DNA from: an uncultured Porphyromonas sp.
Lineage (GTDB): Bacteria; Bacteroidota; Bacteroidia; Bacteroidales; Porphyromonadaceae
Direction: 5' to 3'
Assembly (NCBI GenBank): GCA_900539765.1
Contig: UQDF01000068.1
Span: 1 to 9,382, forward strand
DNA: 9,382 bases
Part shown: positions 1 through 8,306 of the stretch, in pieces
How the letters are laid out: the number at the start of each line of letters is the position of its first letter
Position numbering within the stretch: position 1 is the stretch's first letter
Notes under the pieces: model-generated
The model's database searches: none
Told to the model about the DNA's origin: nothing
What the model saw: only the letters and a program-made list of their open reading frames with translations
Position numbers and translations under genes: made by a program

Positions 1-134
1 TAGGGTGCGATCCATTTTTTGTAGGTATGAGTTGCATTTACTAATTGAATATACGCATCCACAAACCCCACAAATCTCACGAGTAACGATCCATCGTGTA
101 GCCCGCTACAGGGACGAGCCGACAAACTGCGCTG
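1..134. other. Non-coding region downstream of the barrel operon
   Basis: No convincing gene is seen here. The short plus-strand reading frame across it has no recognisable content and runs into the antisense of the barrel gene. A small inverted repeat, TGTAG-N4-CTACA, lies at 97-110, about 25 bp after the barrel stop in the direction of transcription. It has no T-tract after it on the minus strand, so it is only a weak candidate for the operon's 3' end. The octamer CGATCCAT occurs twice (9-16 and 87-94), without evident meaning. Confidence 0.5.
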
Positions 135-2459
135 CTACAAGACGGGTCGCTCGAGTGAGAGCGTCGCCGCGCTTTCGGTGCGTACGGGCTTAACCCGATC
201 ACCAGCTGAGAAGGCATACGAGATGGTCAGCACCAGTCGCCGACGTGGCGAGAGATCGAGACGAAGCTGCTCGGTCGCATCACCCATCCTCATCGTGATC
301 CGATCCCGACTATGGAGGAGATTGCTCAGCGAGAGACTGAGCTGCAGCTGATCATGCAGTAGGGAGGCATAGCAACCTAAGTCCAGTCCGTAGCGACCGC
401 CGAGGGTGTAGCCGAGTTGCTGACGAGCTGTCTCACCGCTGAAGGCTACGCTCAGACCAACCATCTTGGTGATAGTAAACTGATGCGTTGAGGTGCCACC
501 CACCGAGAAGCTTTGTACCGACCGCCCAGGCATTTGCTCTTGATCATAGCGTAGGTAGAGGATATTATTCGTTCGCCAGAAGGGGAAGAGACTCTTATTG
601 AACGTCCCCGATGCGTAGTGGCTCCAGCGACTTCCCACATTGCTCGGCTGTGTATAGTAAAGGTCGGGAGCACTCTCGTCCTTATAGGTCATGATCTGAA
701 TGATGTTGCGACCGTAGCGCACCCGATAGGTAAACTGCCAGTCACGGTTGAGGAAGTAGTTGACCTCCGCCTCGTCAAATGTTTCCTGCTTAAGTCGCTG
801 ATTACCGATGCTGTAGAGATTCTTCGTCAAGTAGGTTGCCACAGGCGAATAGTAACCGTAGTTGGGCAGCGAGAAGAAGTGTCGGTATGCCACGCCTATC
901 CCCGAAGCTTTTGCGGGGTTAAGCATGTACTGCAGGAGCAGGTTAGGATAAAGCCCCCGATTTGGCACAGTGTAATCGTTCTGCGCATTGAGTAAGTCTC
1001 GGTAGTGCACCACCGTCGTCTGATAGCGCAAGCCCGCCTGTAGGTAGAGCCGCTGGGTCAGCATCTTGCTGTACTCTAGATAAGGCGATAGGTCAAAGCC
1101 TGAGATCGCAAACTGCCGATGAATGATCTGAGGCAACGTGCTACTGCTCACCCCGCCCGCATCGTTGTCGTCCAGCCCATAGTTATAAGAGAGCCCACCT
1201 GTGAGCTGATTGCCTCCTGCAAAGACCAGTGTAGCTCTTGGGTGAAAGGTCAGATAGTGCGTCCTGCTCTTGCTCTCTACCAGCTCTCCCTCATTGGTCG
1301 AGTAGTGAGCCGAGCCGTCGCTCTGCGAGTGGCTATAGCTCAGTGTAGAGGCGATGCCCAGTCCCTCGCATACGGCCAGCCGTGCGGCATAGCTCACACC
1401 GCCATTGAGATTCAGAATGCGCTGGTCGTACCCTTGTGTCAGGAGCGTTTGCCCTGCGCCATCCTCTAGAAGCGTCTCCGCCTTAGGACGGTCGTATATC
1501 ACACCGCCAAAGACGCCCAGCGTGTGCTGCTTATTGATCTGATACTTAACGCCGAAGTTGTCTAGCACGGCATAGTCTCTATTCTTGCTGTGACTCATCG
1601 TGGTGACGAGACTAGAGGCTTCGCCCTGGTACTTGTTTTGTCGTTTATACAGCGTAGTGTAGCGTCCCCCGCCACCACGTAGCGTGTTGTATAGCGAGAC
1701 ACCAGCCTTGGTGTATTGCAGGAAGAGCGAGGGCATCCCATCGACAAAGCCTCTCTGGTCAAACTGCGTCCGCAAGCTCACCGAGCCGAGAAGTCCCGCC
1801 TCAGTCCTTAGCGTGATGTAGATGATTCCGCCCTTGATCTGCTGTCCTAGCGAGACGCCTGGATTAGGCACCACCTCAATGTGGTCTATCATAGAGGTCG
1901 GTATCGAGTTCAGCTGTTGCAACGTAATCTGCTGGTCTCCGATGTAGATGAGGTTGTCCTCCTTGCCGTTCAGTAAGAGCTGGTTGCCAGTCACCTCGAC
2001 AGAGGGAATGAAGCGCAGGGCCTCCGACATAGACTTCCCCTTAGTTACGGGGTTGCCCTTAAACTGTACACGGATATTGCCATTCGACTGCAGCTTCGTG
2101 TGCTTGGCGACCACCTGAACCTCAGAGAGCTCAACGCTGTTTTCCTCTAGCGTAAAGTCCACCTGCATAGTAGGCTGAGTGATCGTCACCCTGCGTTGCT
2201 GCGTCTTGTAACCGATACAGCGCACCTCTATGAGATAGGGTCCACAAGCGGGCAAGCGTAGCGCATAAGCTCCCTGCTCATTGCTCACCGCACCTGTCAG
2301 CGTCGTCGCTGTCGTGTCTCTCTGTAGCGTGATCGTAGCACCGATGATTGCCTCCCCGCTACTGTCGGAGACGCTTCCCTTAACTTCGTAAGCGCCTTCC
2401 TGTGCGCTAAGCCATTGTCCTGCGATAACGAGCAGGAGGAGGAGTAGGATTCGTTTCAT
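135..2459 (-). CDS. Outer-membrane beta-barrel protein, TonB-receptor-like (PF14905 type), second of a tandem pair
   Basis: The 774-residue product is an exported outer-membrane protein. Residues 1-19 form a signal peptide (MKR, a leucine run, then WLSA before Q20). Residues 24-105 resemble a carboxypeptidase-regulatory-like beta-sandwich. A TonB-box-like stretch, VELSEVQVV, follows at 109-117. Residues 128-217 resemble a receptor plug (RFIPSVEV, the GDQQITLQQL segment, MIDHIEVVPNPG, GGIIYITL). The remainder, about 220-752, alternates polar and aromatic residues as in a large barrel. Length and order fit the Bacteroidota family 'outer membrane beta-barrel' PF14905, whose substrates are mostly unknown. 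It begins 29 bp after the first barrel gene and is the last gene of the predicted operon. The protein ends in SLERPVL, without the terminal aromatic residue seen in its neighbour. The two barrels share architecture but are clearly diverged in sequence. The architecture is well supported; the substrate is not known. Confidence 0.88.
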   Translation of the reverse strand: MKRILLLLLLVIAGQWLSAQEGAYEVKGSVSDSSGEAIIGATITLQRDTTATTLTGAVSNEQGAYALRLPACGPYLIEVRCIGYKTQQRRVTITQPTMQVDFTLEENSVELSEVQVVAKHTKLQSNGNIRVQFKGNPVTKGKSMSEALRFIPSVEVTGNQLLLNGKEDNLIYIGDQQITLQQLNSIPTSMIDHIEVVPNPGVSLGQQIKGGIIYITLRTEAGLLGSVSLRTQFDQRGFVDGMPSLFLQYTKAGVSLYNTLRGGGGRYTTLYKRQNKYQGEASSLVTTMSHSKNRDYAVLDNFGVKYQINKQHTLGVFGGVIYDRPKAETLLEDGAGQTLLTQGYDQRILNLNGGVSYAARLAVCEGLGIASTLSYSHSQSDGSAHYSTNEGELVESKSRTHYLTFHPRATLVFAGGNQLTGGLSYNYGLDDNDAGGVSSSTLPQIIHRQFAISGFDLSPYLEYSKMLTQRLYLQAGLRYQTTVVHYRDLLNAQNDYTVPNRGLYPNLLLQYMLNPAKASGIGVAYRHFFSLPNYGYYSPVATYLTKNLYSIGNQRLKQETFDEAEVNYFLNRDWQFTYRVRYGRNIIQIMTYKDESAPDLYYTQPSNVGSRWSHYASGTFNKSLFPFWRTNNILYLRYDQEQMPGRSVQSFSVGGTSTHQFTITKMVGLSVAFSGETARQQLGYTLGGRYGLDLGCYASLLHDQLQLSLSLSNLLHSRDRITMRMGDATEQLRLDLSPRRRLVLTISYAFSAGDRVKPVRTESAATLSLERPVL

Positions 2460-2488
2460 TATAGCTTTCTTAAAGTGTCAATAGTGTG

Positions 2489-4900
2489 TTAGAAGCGGCG
2501 CTCGATATCCCGTGCGCCTTGGCTGCGGGTGGAGGAGGTGTCCTTGCCGTTGGAGAACTTGTACGAGATCGATATGTAGAGCGTCGGAACGTCGTAGCGA
2601 TTGTCGAAGGTGACGCTGTAGCCATCGTACTGGCTCACTCCCTTGTAGTTCGAGACTAGAAGGTTTAGACCTGCGACAGAGAGCGCAAGCCGTCTATCCA
2701 AGAGGAAGTAGCTCATGCCTAGACCCAGATTGTACTGCGGCTCTAGCGTGACAACCGTCGTCTTCTGCCGTCCCGTGTACTCGCCCGAGAGGAAGCCAGT
2801 CCAGGTGCGGCTCTCGTTGAAGGTAAAGTCAAGGTAGCCGCTGACACCCCACTCACTGCCTGTCATCTTAGACGGGAGCTGTGGTAATGTGGAGGTATAG
2901 ATGCTTCGACCATAGTACGCCTCGACGTTGGCACTCATCCAGCGCAGCTTGTCGAAGTAGTAACCCGCCTCGGCTCCTAGGAAGAGACTATTTTGGGCAT
3001 TCTCCATCTGCGTGTAGACCCGCTCGCCCTGCAGAGTTGATATTGGGGTCATCAGCCGCAACCCTCTCCGCAAGCGTCCGCGGATAGAGAAGGCTTGGTC
3101 GAAGGTGTAGCCAACACCCAGCAAGTAGCGCAGCTCAGGACGAAGCTGCGCATTCCCCTTGTAAAAGGTACGCTCATTGACCTGCCAGACGAAGGGGTTG
3201 AGGTCTCTAAACTTAGGCTCCACGATGGAGCTATTGACCGTGAGCGTCAGCTGATGCCTCGGCGAAGGGGTGTAGCTGGTATGTAGCATCGGGAGCCAAG
3301 CGTCATCGTAGCGGTCTAACTCAGGGATTGTCTTCGTTGCTTGACCTTGCTGTGCTAGGTGCGACTTGACCCCGAGGTAGCGGACCCCTAGGCGCATCCA
3401 CCACTGGTCGCTGAGGCGGAGCGTACCGCTGACATAAGGTGAGAGACTCCACTCCTGCCAGACTATATCGTTGCTCTGCTGTATGAGCGGGTACGGGCTC
3501 ACCGCATCGTTGTGCGCTCGGTGGTTGGCGGAGCTACTCCAAGCGCCCTTGAGACCAGTCTCTAAGAGGTAGCGCTGGTCACTATCTAGATAAATAGCGT
3601 AGTCGCTACTCAGATGCGCCCCCGAGGTGTGCAGGTCCCGCTCCTCACTATAAGCTAAGAAAGGGTCGCTCTGTGGCAATTCCTGACCTACGTAAGTAGT
3701 CTGCGAATTGTTCGTCAGGTTAAAGTAGGACAGCTCACTCCAGAGCTGTCCGCCTCGCTCCCCAAAGGTTGCCTCCCAGTAAGCAGTCGCCGTGATGCGT
3801 GGCTCGGTAGCTAGGTAGCCGTTGCTATTCTCCACGACCCGCTCTGGGGTACCCGGTTGCGTGGTCGTCTCCTGACTCTCGAAGAAATTGCGGTACTTCT
3901 TTCTATTCCACGAGAGCGCCACGCCCAGCAGGCTTTTCTCCCCGTATGCGTACTGTAGCGTACCACGCACACCCATATAGTCATAGCGACCCACCGAGGG
4001 GGTGTAAGTGTGGTAGCGATAATCTTTCGCCTCGTAGGTGACATCCTCTAGATCGTCCGAGCCGTTGAAATTGATCGAAGGAGCTATCGAAGCAAAGAGT
4101 CCTCGCCGATTGTAGAGCAGTGAACCGTACCCTCCGTAGCGGTAGTTATCCTTGTTGGCATACATCTCCTCAGTGCCAATCACCCCGCCCATATACTCCT
4201 TAAAGAGGGAGGAGGTGTGCAGGATAATCATAGCCGTATTGCCGTCTGGGTCGTACCTGAGTGGTGGCTGCGTGATCACCTCCACATGGTCTATCAGCCC
4301 CGCATCGTACCCCTTGAGAACCCCAGCAATCTCCGAGGCGTCGACACGCTGTAAGACATTTCCTATCTTGACCAAGACATGCTCCTTGCCTATGATACCG
4401 AGCTGGTTACCCTTCACCTGCACCTTCGGTATATGCTTGAGCAAGTCTAGGGCATCGTTGCTACGCTCTCTGATCTCGTGTACATCGACCGTAAAGCCAT
4501 CGGGCTGGGTTCGCACCCCAACGATCTGTCCCCGCACGACCACCGTTTGCAGCTCCTCGGCACTCGTCTCCAGGGTAATGATCCCCAAGTCGAGAGGATC
4601 CGCCGTTAGGCTGATCTCCTCCGTGTGCATCGCATAGCCGAGGTAGCTCACGCCAAAGATATAGTTTCCCGCAGGTGCATTCATCGTAAAGTGCCCCGCA
4701 GCGTCACTCACGGCAAACTGCACAATCTCTTGCGTCTCCCGATCCTTCACGAGGAAGACGGAGGCTCCCTCGAGCACCCCCTCAGCATTTCTAATGGTTC
4801 CCGTGATGGCTCCCCCAGTCGTCTGAGCCGAGGTGGTTAGTGCGACAAGCAATAGCCCCGTCACTAGGAGGGCTTTGCGGATAAGGGTTGATTTCATCAT
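2489..4900 (-). CDS. Outer-membrane beta-barrel protein, TonB-receptor-like (PF14905 type), first of a tandem pair
   Basis: I chose the start at 4900 (803 residues). The longer frame from 4927 would overlap the permease gene and add nine residues before the signal peptide. Residues 1-25 are a signal peptide (MMKSTLIRK, hydrophobic core, ALTTSA before Q26). Residues 31-111 form a carboxypeptidase-regulatory-like domain (GAITGTIRNAEG, then GNYIFGVSYLGYA). A TonB-box-like segment, EELQTVVVRG, is at 115-124. The plug-like region is at 135-232 (LLKHIPKVQVKGNQ, LIDHVEVITQPP, RYDPDGNTAMIIL). A barrel runs from about 240 to 788. The protein ends in GARDIERRF, with a terminal phenylalanine as is usual for outer-membrane barrels. 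The gene starts 11 bp after the permease stop, so it is very likely co-transcribed with the ABC transporter. Family assignment is strong. A role as outer-membrane partner of the transporter is inferred from position only. Confidence 0.88.
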   Translation of the reverse strand: MMKSTLIRKALLVTGLLLVALTTSAQTTGGAITGTIRNAEGVLEGASVFLVKDRETQEIVQFAVSDAAGHFTMNAPAGNYIFGVSYLGYAMHTEEISLTADPLDLGIITLETSAEELQTVVVRGQIVGVRTQPDGFTVDVHEIRERSNDALDLLKHIPKVQVKGNQLGIIGKEHVLVKIGNVLQRVDASEIAGVLKGYDAGLIDHVEVITQPPLRYDPDGNTAMIILHTSSLFKEYMGGVIGTEEMYANKDNYRYGGYGSLLYNRRGLFASIAPSINFNGSDDLEDVTYEAKDYRYHTYTPSVGRYDYMGVRGTLQYAYGEKSLLGVALSWNRKKYRNFFESQETTTQPGTPERVVENSNGYLATEPRITATAYWEATFGERGGQLWSELSYFNLTNNSQTTYVGQELPQSDPFLAYSEERDLHTSGAHLSSDYAIYLDSDQRYLLETGLKGAWSSSANHRAHNDAVSPYPLIQQSNDIVWQEWSLSPYVSGTLRLSDQWWMRLGVRYLGVKSHLAQQGQATKTIPELDRYDDAWLPMLHTSYTPSPRHQLTLTVNSSIVEPKFRDLNPFVWQVNERTFYKGNAQLRPELRYLLGVGYTFDQAFSIRGRLRRGLRLMTPISTLQGERVYTQMENAQNSLFLGAEAGYYFDKLRWMSANVEAYYGRSIYTSTLPQLPSKMTGSEWGVSGYLDFTFNESRTWTGFLSGEYTGRQKTTVVTLEPQYNLGLGMSYFLLDRRLALSVAGLNLLVSNYKGVSQYDGYSVTFDNRYDVPTLYISISYKFSNGKDTSSTRSQGARDIERRF

Positions 4901-4911
4901 ATCATGTGAGT

Positions 4912-5718
4912 TTAATGTTTGCCCCATAGTTGTTTCTTCTCAGGAGTAAAGCAGAGATAACCTATCACTAAGGCAATCCCCCAAGAGAGGAGGTTTACCA
5001 CATCTCTCAGAGCGAAGCTTGTAAGCTCCTCCACAGGTCGTATCGAAGCTAAGTATGTGAAAGTAGCAAAGGGAAGATAGGCTCCCGAAGGTTCGTTGGT
5101 CATAAAAACAGCAAAGGCGGTCAAGAAAAATCCCAACAGGATAGGTAGCGTAAAACTACGCGCTAGCAAGCTGACAATAAGTCCCAATGCTCCAATGCTG
5201 AGCGATGCGAGTAGAATGCGTCCCAATAGCTGTATCGAACCAATCCAAATGGAGTAGTCTGTAAACTTGTAGGCAGGTATCAAAAGCCCAAGTAAGTATC
5301 CTCCCAAGATGAAGCCAAGCCAAGTAACTAGGCACAAGATTACCGTGAGTAGCGAGAGCGAAAGGACTTTGGATAGATAGAGTTTCCACTTAACTATAGG
5401 GAATGCAAAGAGGGTCCTGATATTATCGTTTTGAAACTCCAACTCGCACACCATATAAGATAGGGTCACCACAGCTGGTGGTAGCACGAGGGATAGTAGC
5501 GGGAGTGTATAGCGAGACCAAACCATCAGCCACGGATTACCATCATAGGCAAATGCCGTAGCATCTAAAAGACCCGTCCGCCCCTTGTAAATAGCATAGA
5601 GGAGTATCAGTAGATAGAAAACTAGTGGCGATAGCAAAAGCGTCACAATGCGGCTATTGCGCAGAGTCTTATAAACCTCTGCTTGTAATATGTTGGATAG
5701 TGGTATGAGAGACTTCAT
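4912..5718 (-). CDS. ABC-2 type transporter permease, bacitracin/lantibiotic-immunity-like
   Basis: The 268-residue integral inner-membrane protein has six likely transmembrane segments, at about 24-44, 71-92, 117-146, 161-186, 189-206 and 238-257. A cytoplasmic N-terminus begins MKSLIPLSNILQAEVYKTLR. The segment CELEFQNDNIRTLFAFPI after helix 2 matches the usual ABC-2 coupling region ('E...T.R.L...P'). The frame stays open up to a start at 5757. I prefer the ATG at 5718 because it lies 7 bp after the ATPase stop and gives an N-terminus typical of the family. The longer version would overlap the ATPase by 32 bp. The protein is expected to dimerise, or pair with another permease, and to be driven by the ATPase encoded just upstream. 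Related family members export or expel bacitracin, lantibiotics or lipids. The substrate here cannot be read from sequence, and no second permease gene of the LanG type is present in the window. Confidence 0.85.
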   Translation of the reverse strand: MKSLIPLSNILQAEVYKTLRNSRIVTLLLSPLVFYLLILLYAIYKGRTGLLDATAFAYDGNPWLMVWSRYTLPLLSLVLPPAVVTLSYMVCELEFQNDNIRTLFAFPIVKWKLYLSKVLSLSLLTVILCLVTWLGFILGGYLLGLLIPAYKFTDYSIWIGSIQLLGRILLASLSIGALGLIVSLLARSFTLPILLGFFLTAFAVFMTNEPSGAYLPFATFTYLASIRPVEELTSFALRDVVNLLSWGIALVIGYLCFTPEKKQLWGKH

Positions 5719-5725
5719 AGTGGCG

Positions 5726-6628
5726 CTATTCGGTAAGGTGGATAAAAGCATTTTCAAGAGCCGAACCCCTATGCGTTACGTTGTAGATAGAGATGCCGTC
5801 CTGACTGAGTGTGGCGAGCAGGCGAGCAAACTCCTCTTCGTCCTTTACCTCAAACTCGACATGATGCGTATCACATACCCGCAGCAGTGTGAATCTAGAG
5901 TCGTATCCTAGTTGCATCATCAGTGCGCTATCACTCAGCTTGAGACATACGATATCGGGTTGCTTTTTGGTAAGTGCTTCGATGCCTCCTTGATAGAGTA
6001 TCTTGCCCTCCTTAATGATTGCGACTTGATCAGCCAACTTCTCCAGCTCCTCTAGGATATGACTAGAGAGAAAGATGGTCACCCCCTCCTCTTGATTAAG
6101 TCTGGCCAAGATATTCCTAAGCTCATAGATCCCCTGAGGATCGAGTGCATTAAGAGGCTCATCGAGGATCAGCATCTCAGGACGCTTAAAGAGACACATA
6201 GCCAGGCCTAGACGTTGCTTCAGACCCGACGAGAGTGCTTGTGCCTTCTTGTTGGCATGCTCGCTGAGACTAAGAAGAGACAAGACTTCGTGCTTTCGCT
6301 CCCGTCCCATTCGAAAGATTTTGTCTAGATAGTCAAGGTTCTCAGAGACGGTGAGAAAAGGATAGTAAGAGGGGTGCTCAATCATGCCACTAGCACTGGA
6401 GCGTAGCAGTAAGGGGGAGTTCTTAAGGTTTACACCCCTGAAAAGTATCTCCCCCTCATCCAATGGGAGCAGTCCCAAGAGTAGCTTAATCGTCGTAGAC
6501 TTGCCCGCTCCATTCTTACCCAAGTAGCCGAATATAGAACCCGCAGGGATCTCTAGATCCACCCCTCGGAGTATTGGATTGCCTTGGTAACCAAAGCGCA
6601 AGCCTCTTATAGAGAGTATACTGTCCAT
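5726..6628 (-). CDS. ABC transporter ATP-binding protein, BcrA/LanF-like, with an E-loop
   Basis: The 300-residue cytoplasmic ATPase has all the core motifs of an ABC nucleotide-binding domain. Walker A is GKNGAGKST (37-45), the signature is LSSGLKQR (132-139), Walker B is MLILDEP (152-158), the D-loop is ALD (161-163), and the switch histidine is H190 in LSSHILEE. Where most ABC ATPases have the Q-loop glutamine, this one has glutamate: GMIEHPSYYPFLT, with E84. That 'E-loop' is a known mark of lantibiotic-immunity LanF-type ATPases, and similar IIExP segments are common in the BcrA branch. Residues from about 220 form the small C-terminal domain typical of this branch. It is the first gene of the predicted four-gene operon. 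No Bacteroides-type promoter was found directly upstream. A perfect TTGACA lies on the minus strand at 6678-6673, but no good partner hexamer follows. Export or immunity against a peptide or other amphiphile is the likely role; the substrate is unknown. Confidence 0.93.
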   Translation of the reverse strand: MDSILSIRGLRFGYQGNPILRGVDLEIPAGSIFGYLGKNGAGKSTTIKLLLGLLPLDEGEILFRGVNLKNSPLLLRSSASGMIEHPSYYPFLTVSENLDYLDKIFRMGRERKHEVLSLLSLSEHANKKAQALSSGLKQRLGLAMCLFKRPEMLILDEPLNALDPQGIYELRNILARLNQEEGVTIFLSSHILEELEKLADQVAIIKEGKILYQGGIEALTKKQPDIVCLKLSDSALMMQLGYDSRFTLLRVCDTHHVEFEVKDEEEFARLLATLSQDGISIYNVTHRGSALENAFIHLTE

Positions 6629-6667
6629 AATCTATGTTGGTTATGTAGGTTCGATTAGCTGCATGCT

Positions 6668-6818
6668 TTAGCTGTCAAGCGCAACCTCGTTTGTTTCTAC
6701 TGCTAAGAACAGCTTAGAGCTTTCCCTAGATATAGTTTCTTTTGGCATCTTCATGCGCCTTGTCGGTCAATACAGGATGTCGCTTCTTTCGTTCTGATAC
6801 AAAGGACCCTACGGGACT
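6668..6818 (-). other. Intergenic segment with two short overlapping frames, possibly a decayed or repeated coding fragment
   Basis: Immediately after the TAA of the leucine-rich-repeat gene the same frame stays open for 30 codons, to a TAG at 6728-6726. It includes a plausible peptide containing RKKRHPVLTDKAHEDAKR. Overlapping it in another frame, an ATG at 6748 opens a 26-codon frame (MPKETISRESSKLFLAVE, ending VALDS) that stops at 6670-6668, 39 bp before the ATPase start. Both peptides have ordinary residue composition. The handover between them would be a single frameshift, so one decayed coding sequence, a small leader peptide, or chance are all possible. I cannot assign a function or family. 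No strong rho-independent terminator is visible here. A 5-bp hairpin (CTAAG-N5-CTTAG) sits at 6703-6717 without a T-tract on the minus strand. Confidence 0.25.
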
Positions 6819-8288
6819 TTACAGCAATGTTTTATGAATGGAGTTACCGATGCGGACAATATAGGTGCCTCTTGACGGTATTGGAATGGAATGGGAGGAG
6901 GAGGTGAAGCTTCCTTGCGCTATCAGCGTCCCATCTATGGCATAAACAGCATACGGGACAGAAGAGGAAAGGCTTTCCGTCGCCTCAATGACCAGTCGGC
7001 CGTCTCTTCCATAGATCTTGTATTTCCCGGCATGGTCCACCTGAGGTGTCTCTATTCCTGTAGGGAACTTGTCAGTCTCAATGATATTGGTGAAGTAGTT
7101 CCACCCGAAAGCCTGACGGTACTTTTCCCCCGATCCGATGGGGACATACACAGGTATGTCGTTGGGCGTGTAACCATGGAATGGCCCGAGTCCTAGGTTT
7201 GCTTTGTCTTCTTCACAGAATGGGGGGATGGGAGAACGGGAATAAATTTTCTTGATGTATTTCCAATTTGCACCACTTCCTCCTCCCAAATACTCAAGTG
7301 AAGCGGGAAAGACAATAGAGTCGAATGCACAATACCAAAAGGCATCTGACTCTATGCGCTTTAATCCTTCAGGCAATTCAATTGATTTAAGTTTATAGGC
7401 AGCCCCGAAAGCGTCGCTTCCAATCTCTATTACACTTTGAGGAATGTTTACCTTCTCGAGCAAAGGACTCCAAGATGCAAAAGAGTTGGGAATCTTTGTA
7501 ATGTGGTCGGGAATATGTATTTCTTCCAAGTAGGGACACATGGAAAAAAGAAATCCAGACAATTCATTAAGTGAACCAGGGATTATAACTTTTTTTAGAT
7601 CACAGCCAGCAAAAGCTCCTTCCTTAATCTCCTGCAAGCCTTCTGGCAAGTTTACCTCTTCTATTCTTGTATTGTAGAAAGCACATACACCTATATATTT
7701 AAGCGTGGAGGGCAAGACCAGTTTATCAAAGCATTGGCAATGGACAAAACATTGGGCGGGAATATCCGTGATTCCCTCAGGGATAATTAAAGGGTCTGTA
7801 CTCAGCCAATGGCAACTTGAGAAACTATACACACCTAATTTCCTTAGACTCTTGGGGAGATTCACCTGTTCTAACTTCATTCGAGAAAAAGCGAAATCTC
7901 CTATTTCTCGGATACCATCAGGAAGAATAAGACGACGAATAGGGAGATAAACCACCCCTTGATACGCTCTCGGATCATCGATTATTTGTTTGTCTTTTTT
8001 CCAAAATGCACATTCAGGTATCTTGTCGTCCTTCACTTGTGCATATTCCAAGTTCAGCACGGTGAGTTTTCCCTCGAAACTGCATTTCCACAAGGTTGTG
8101 AAATCGGCTTCGTTGATAGGTCCATGGACAATCAATGAATCTACAGTATTCCACTTGTCGCCCAAAACTTGCTCCAACTGCCCGTAGTCGCTCACCCTCG
8201 CATCATAGAAACTGACTTGTCCCCATGCCTTTTGAGAGAAAAAGAGGGCAAAGACCAAACACATCATCAAAAGGTAACTTCTCTTCAT
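6819..8288 (-). CDS. Secreted BspA-like leucine-rich-repeat protein with T9SS sorting domain
   Basis: The 489-residue product begins with a clear signal peptide (MKRSYLLMM, hydrophobic stretch, QKAWG before Q24). I therefore set the start at 8288 rather than at 8402, which would place 38 cysteine- and lysine-containing residues before it. About ten LRR_5/BspA-type repeats run from about 120 to 345. Their conserved Leu/Ile/Phe-Pro pairs have prolines at 123, 145, 170, 193, 215, 237, 260, 283, 306 and 328, a 22-25 residue period. A linker typical after such repeats (DIPVYVPIGSGEKYRQAFGW) follows at about 377-396. Residues 421-489 match a type-A T9SS C-terminal sorting domain (VYAIDGTLIAQG, then GTYIVRIGNSIHK). 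The protein should cross the outer membrane by T9SS and be attached to the surface, where relatives act in adhesion and host binding. The gene looks more AT-rich than the barrel genes, and it separates the regulator from the ABC operon, which suggests separate acquisition. Confidence 0.9.
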   Translation of the reverse strand: MKRSYLLMMCLVFALFFSQKAWGQVSFYDARVSDYGQLEQVLGDKWNTVDSLIVHGPINEADFTTLWKCSFEGKLTVLNLEYAQVKDDKIPECAFWKKDKQIIDDPRAYQGVVYLPIRRLILPDGIREIGDFAFSRMKLEQVNLPKSLRKLGVYSFSSCHWLSTDPLIIPEGITDIPAQCFVHCQCFDKLVLPSTLKYIGVCAFYNTRIEEVNLPEGLQEIKEGAFAGCDLKKVIIPGSLNELSGFLFSMCPYLEEIHIPDHITKIPNSFASWSPLLEKVNIPQSVIEIGSDAFGAAYKLKSIELPEGLKRIESDAFWYCAFDSIVFPASLEYLGGGSGANWKYIKKIYSRSPIPPFCEEDKANLGLGPFHGYTPNDIPVYVPIGSGEKYRQAFGWNYFTNIIETDKFPTGIETPQVDHAGKYKIYGRDGRLVIEATESLSSSVPYAVYAIDGTLIAQGSFTSSSHSIPIPSRGTYIVRIGNSIHKTLL

Positions 8289-8306
8289 ATCATTTCGATG
8301 TTTGGC

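Noticed and set aside
97..110. Hairpin TGTAG-N4-CTACA as terminator of the barrel operon
   Set aside because: The stem is short and no T-run follows in the direction of transcription.
4152..4637. 161-codon plus-strand frame opposite the first barrel gene
   Set aside because: It is antisense to a well-supported gene and shows no domain, signal peptide or initiation context; it follows from the codon use of the barrel gene.
6652..6678. TTGACA before the ABC operon as a sigma-70-like promoter
   Set aside because: The -35 match is perfect, but at 15-17 bp the following hexamers (TAATCG, ATCGAA) are poor -10 elements, and no TAnnTTTG is present.
6702..6720. Hairpin CTAAG-N5-CTTAG as a terminator
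   Set aside because: The stem is only 5 bp and no T-tract follows on the minus strand; an operator role is possible but unsupported.
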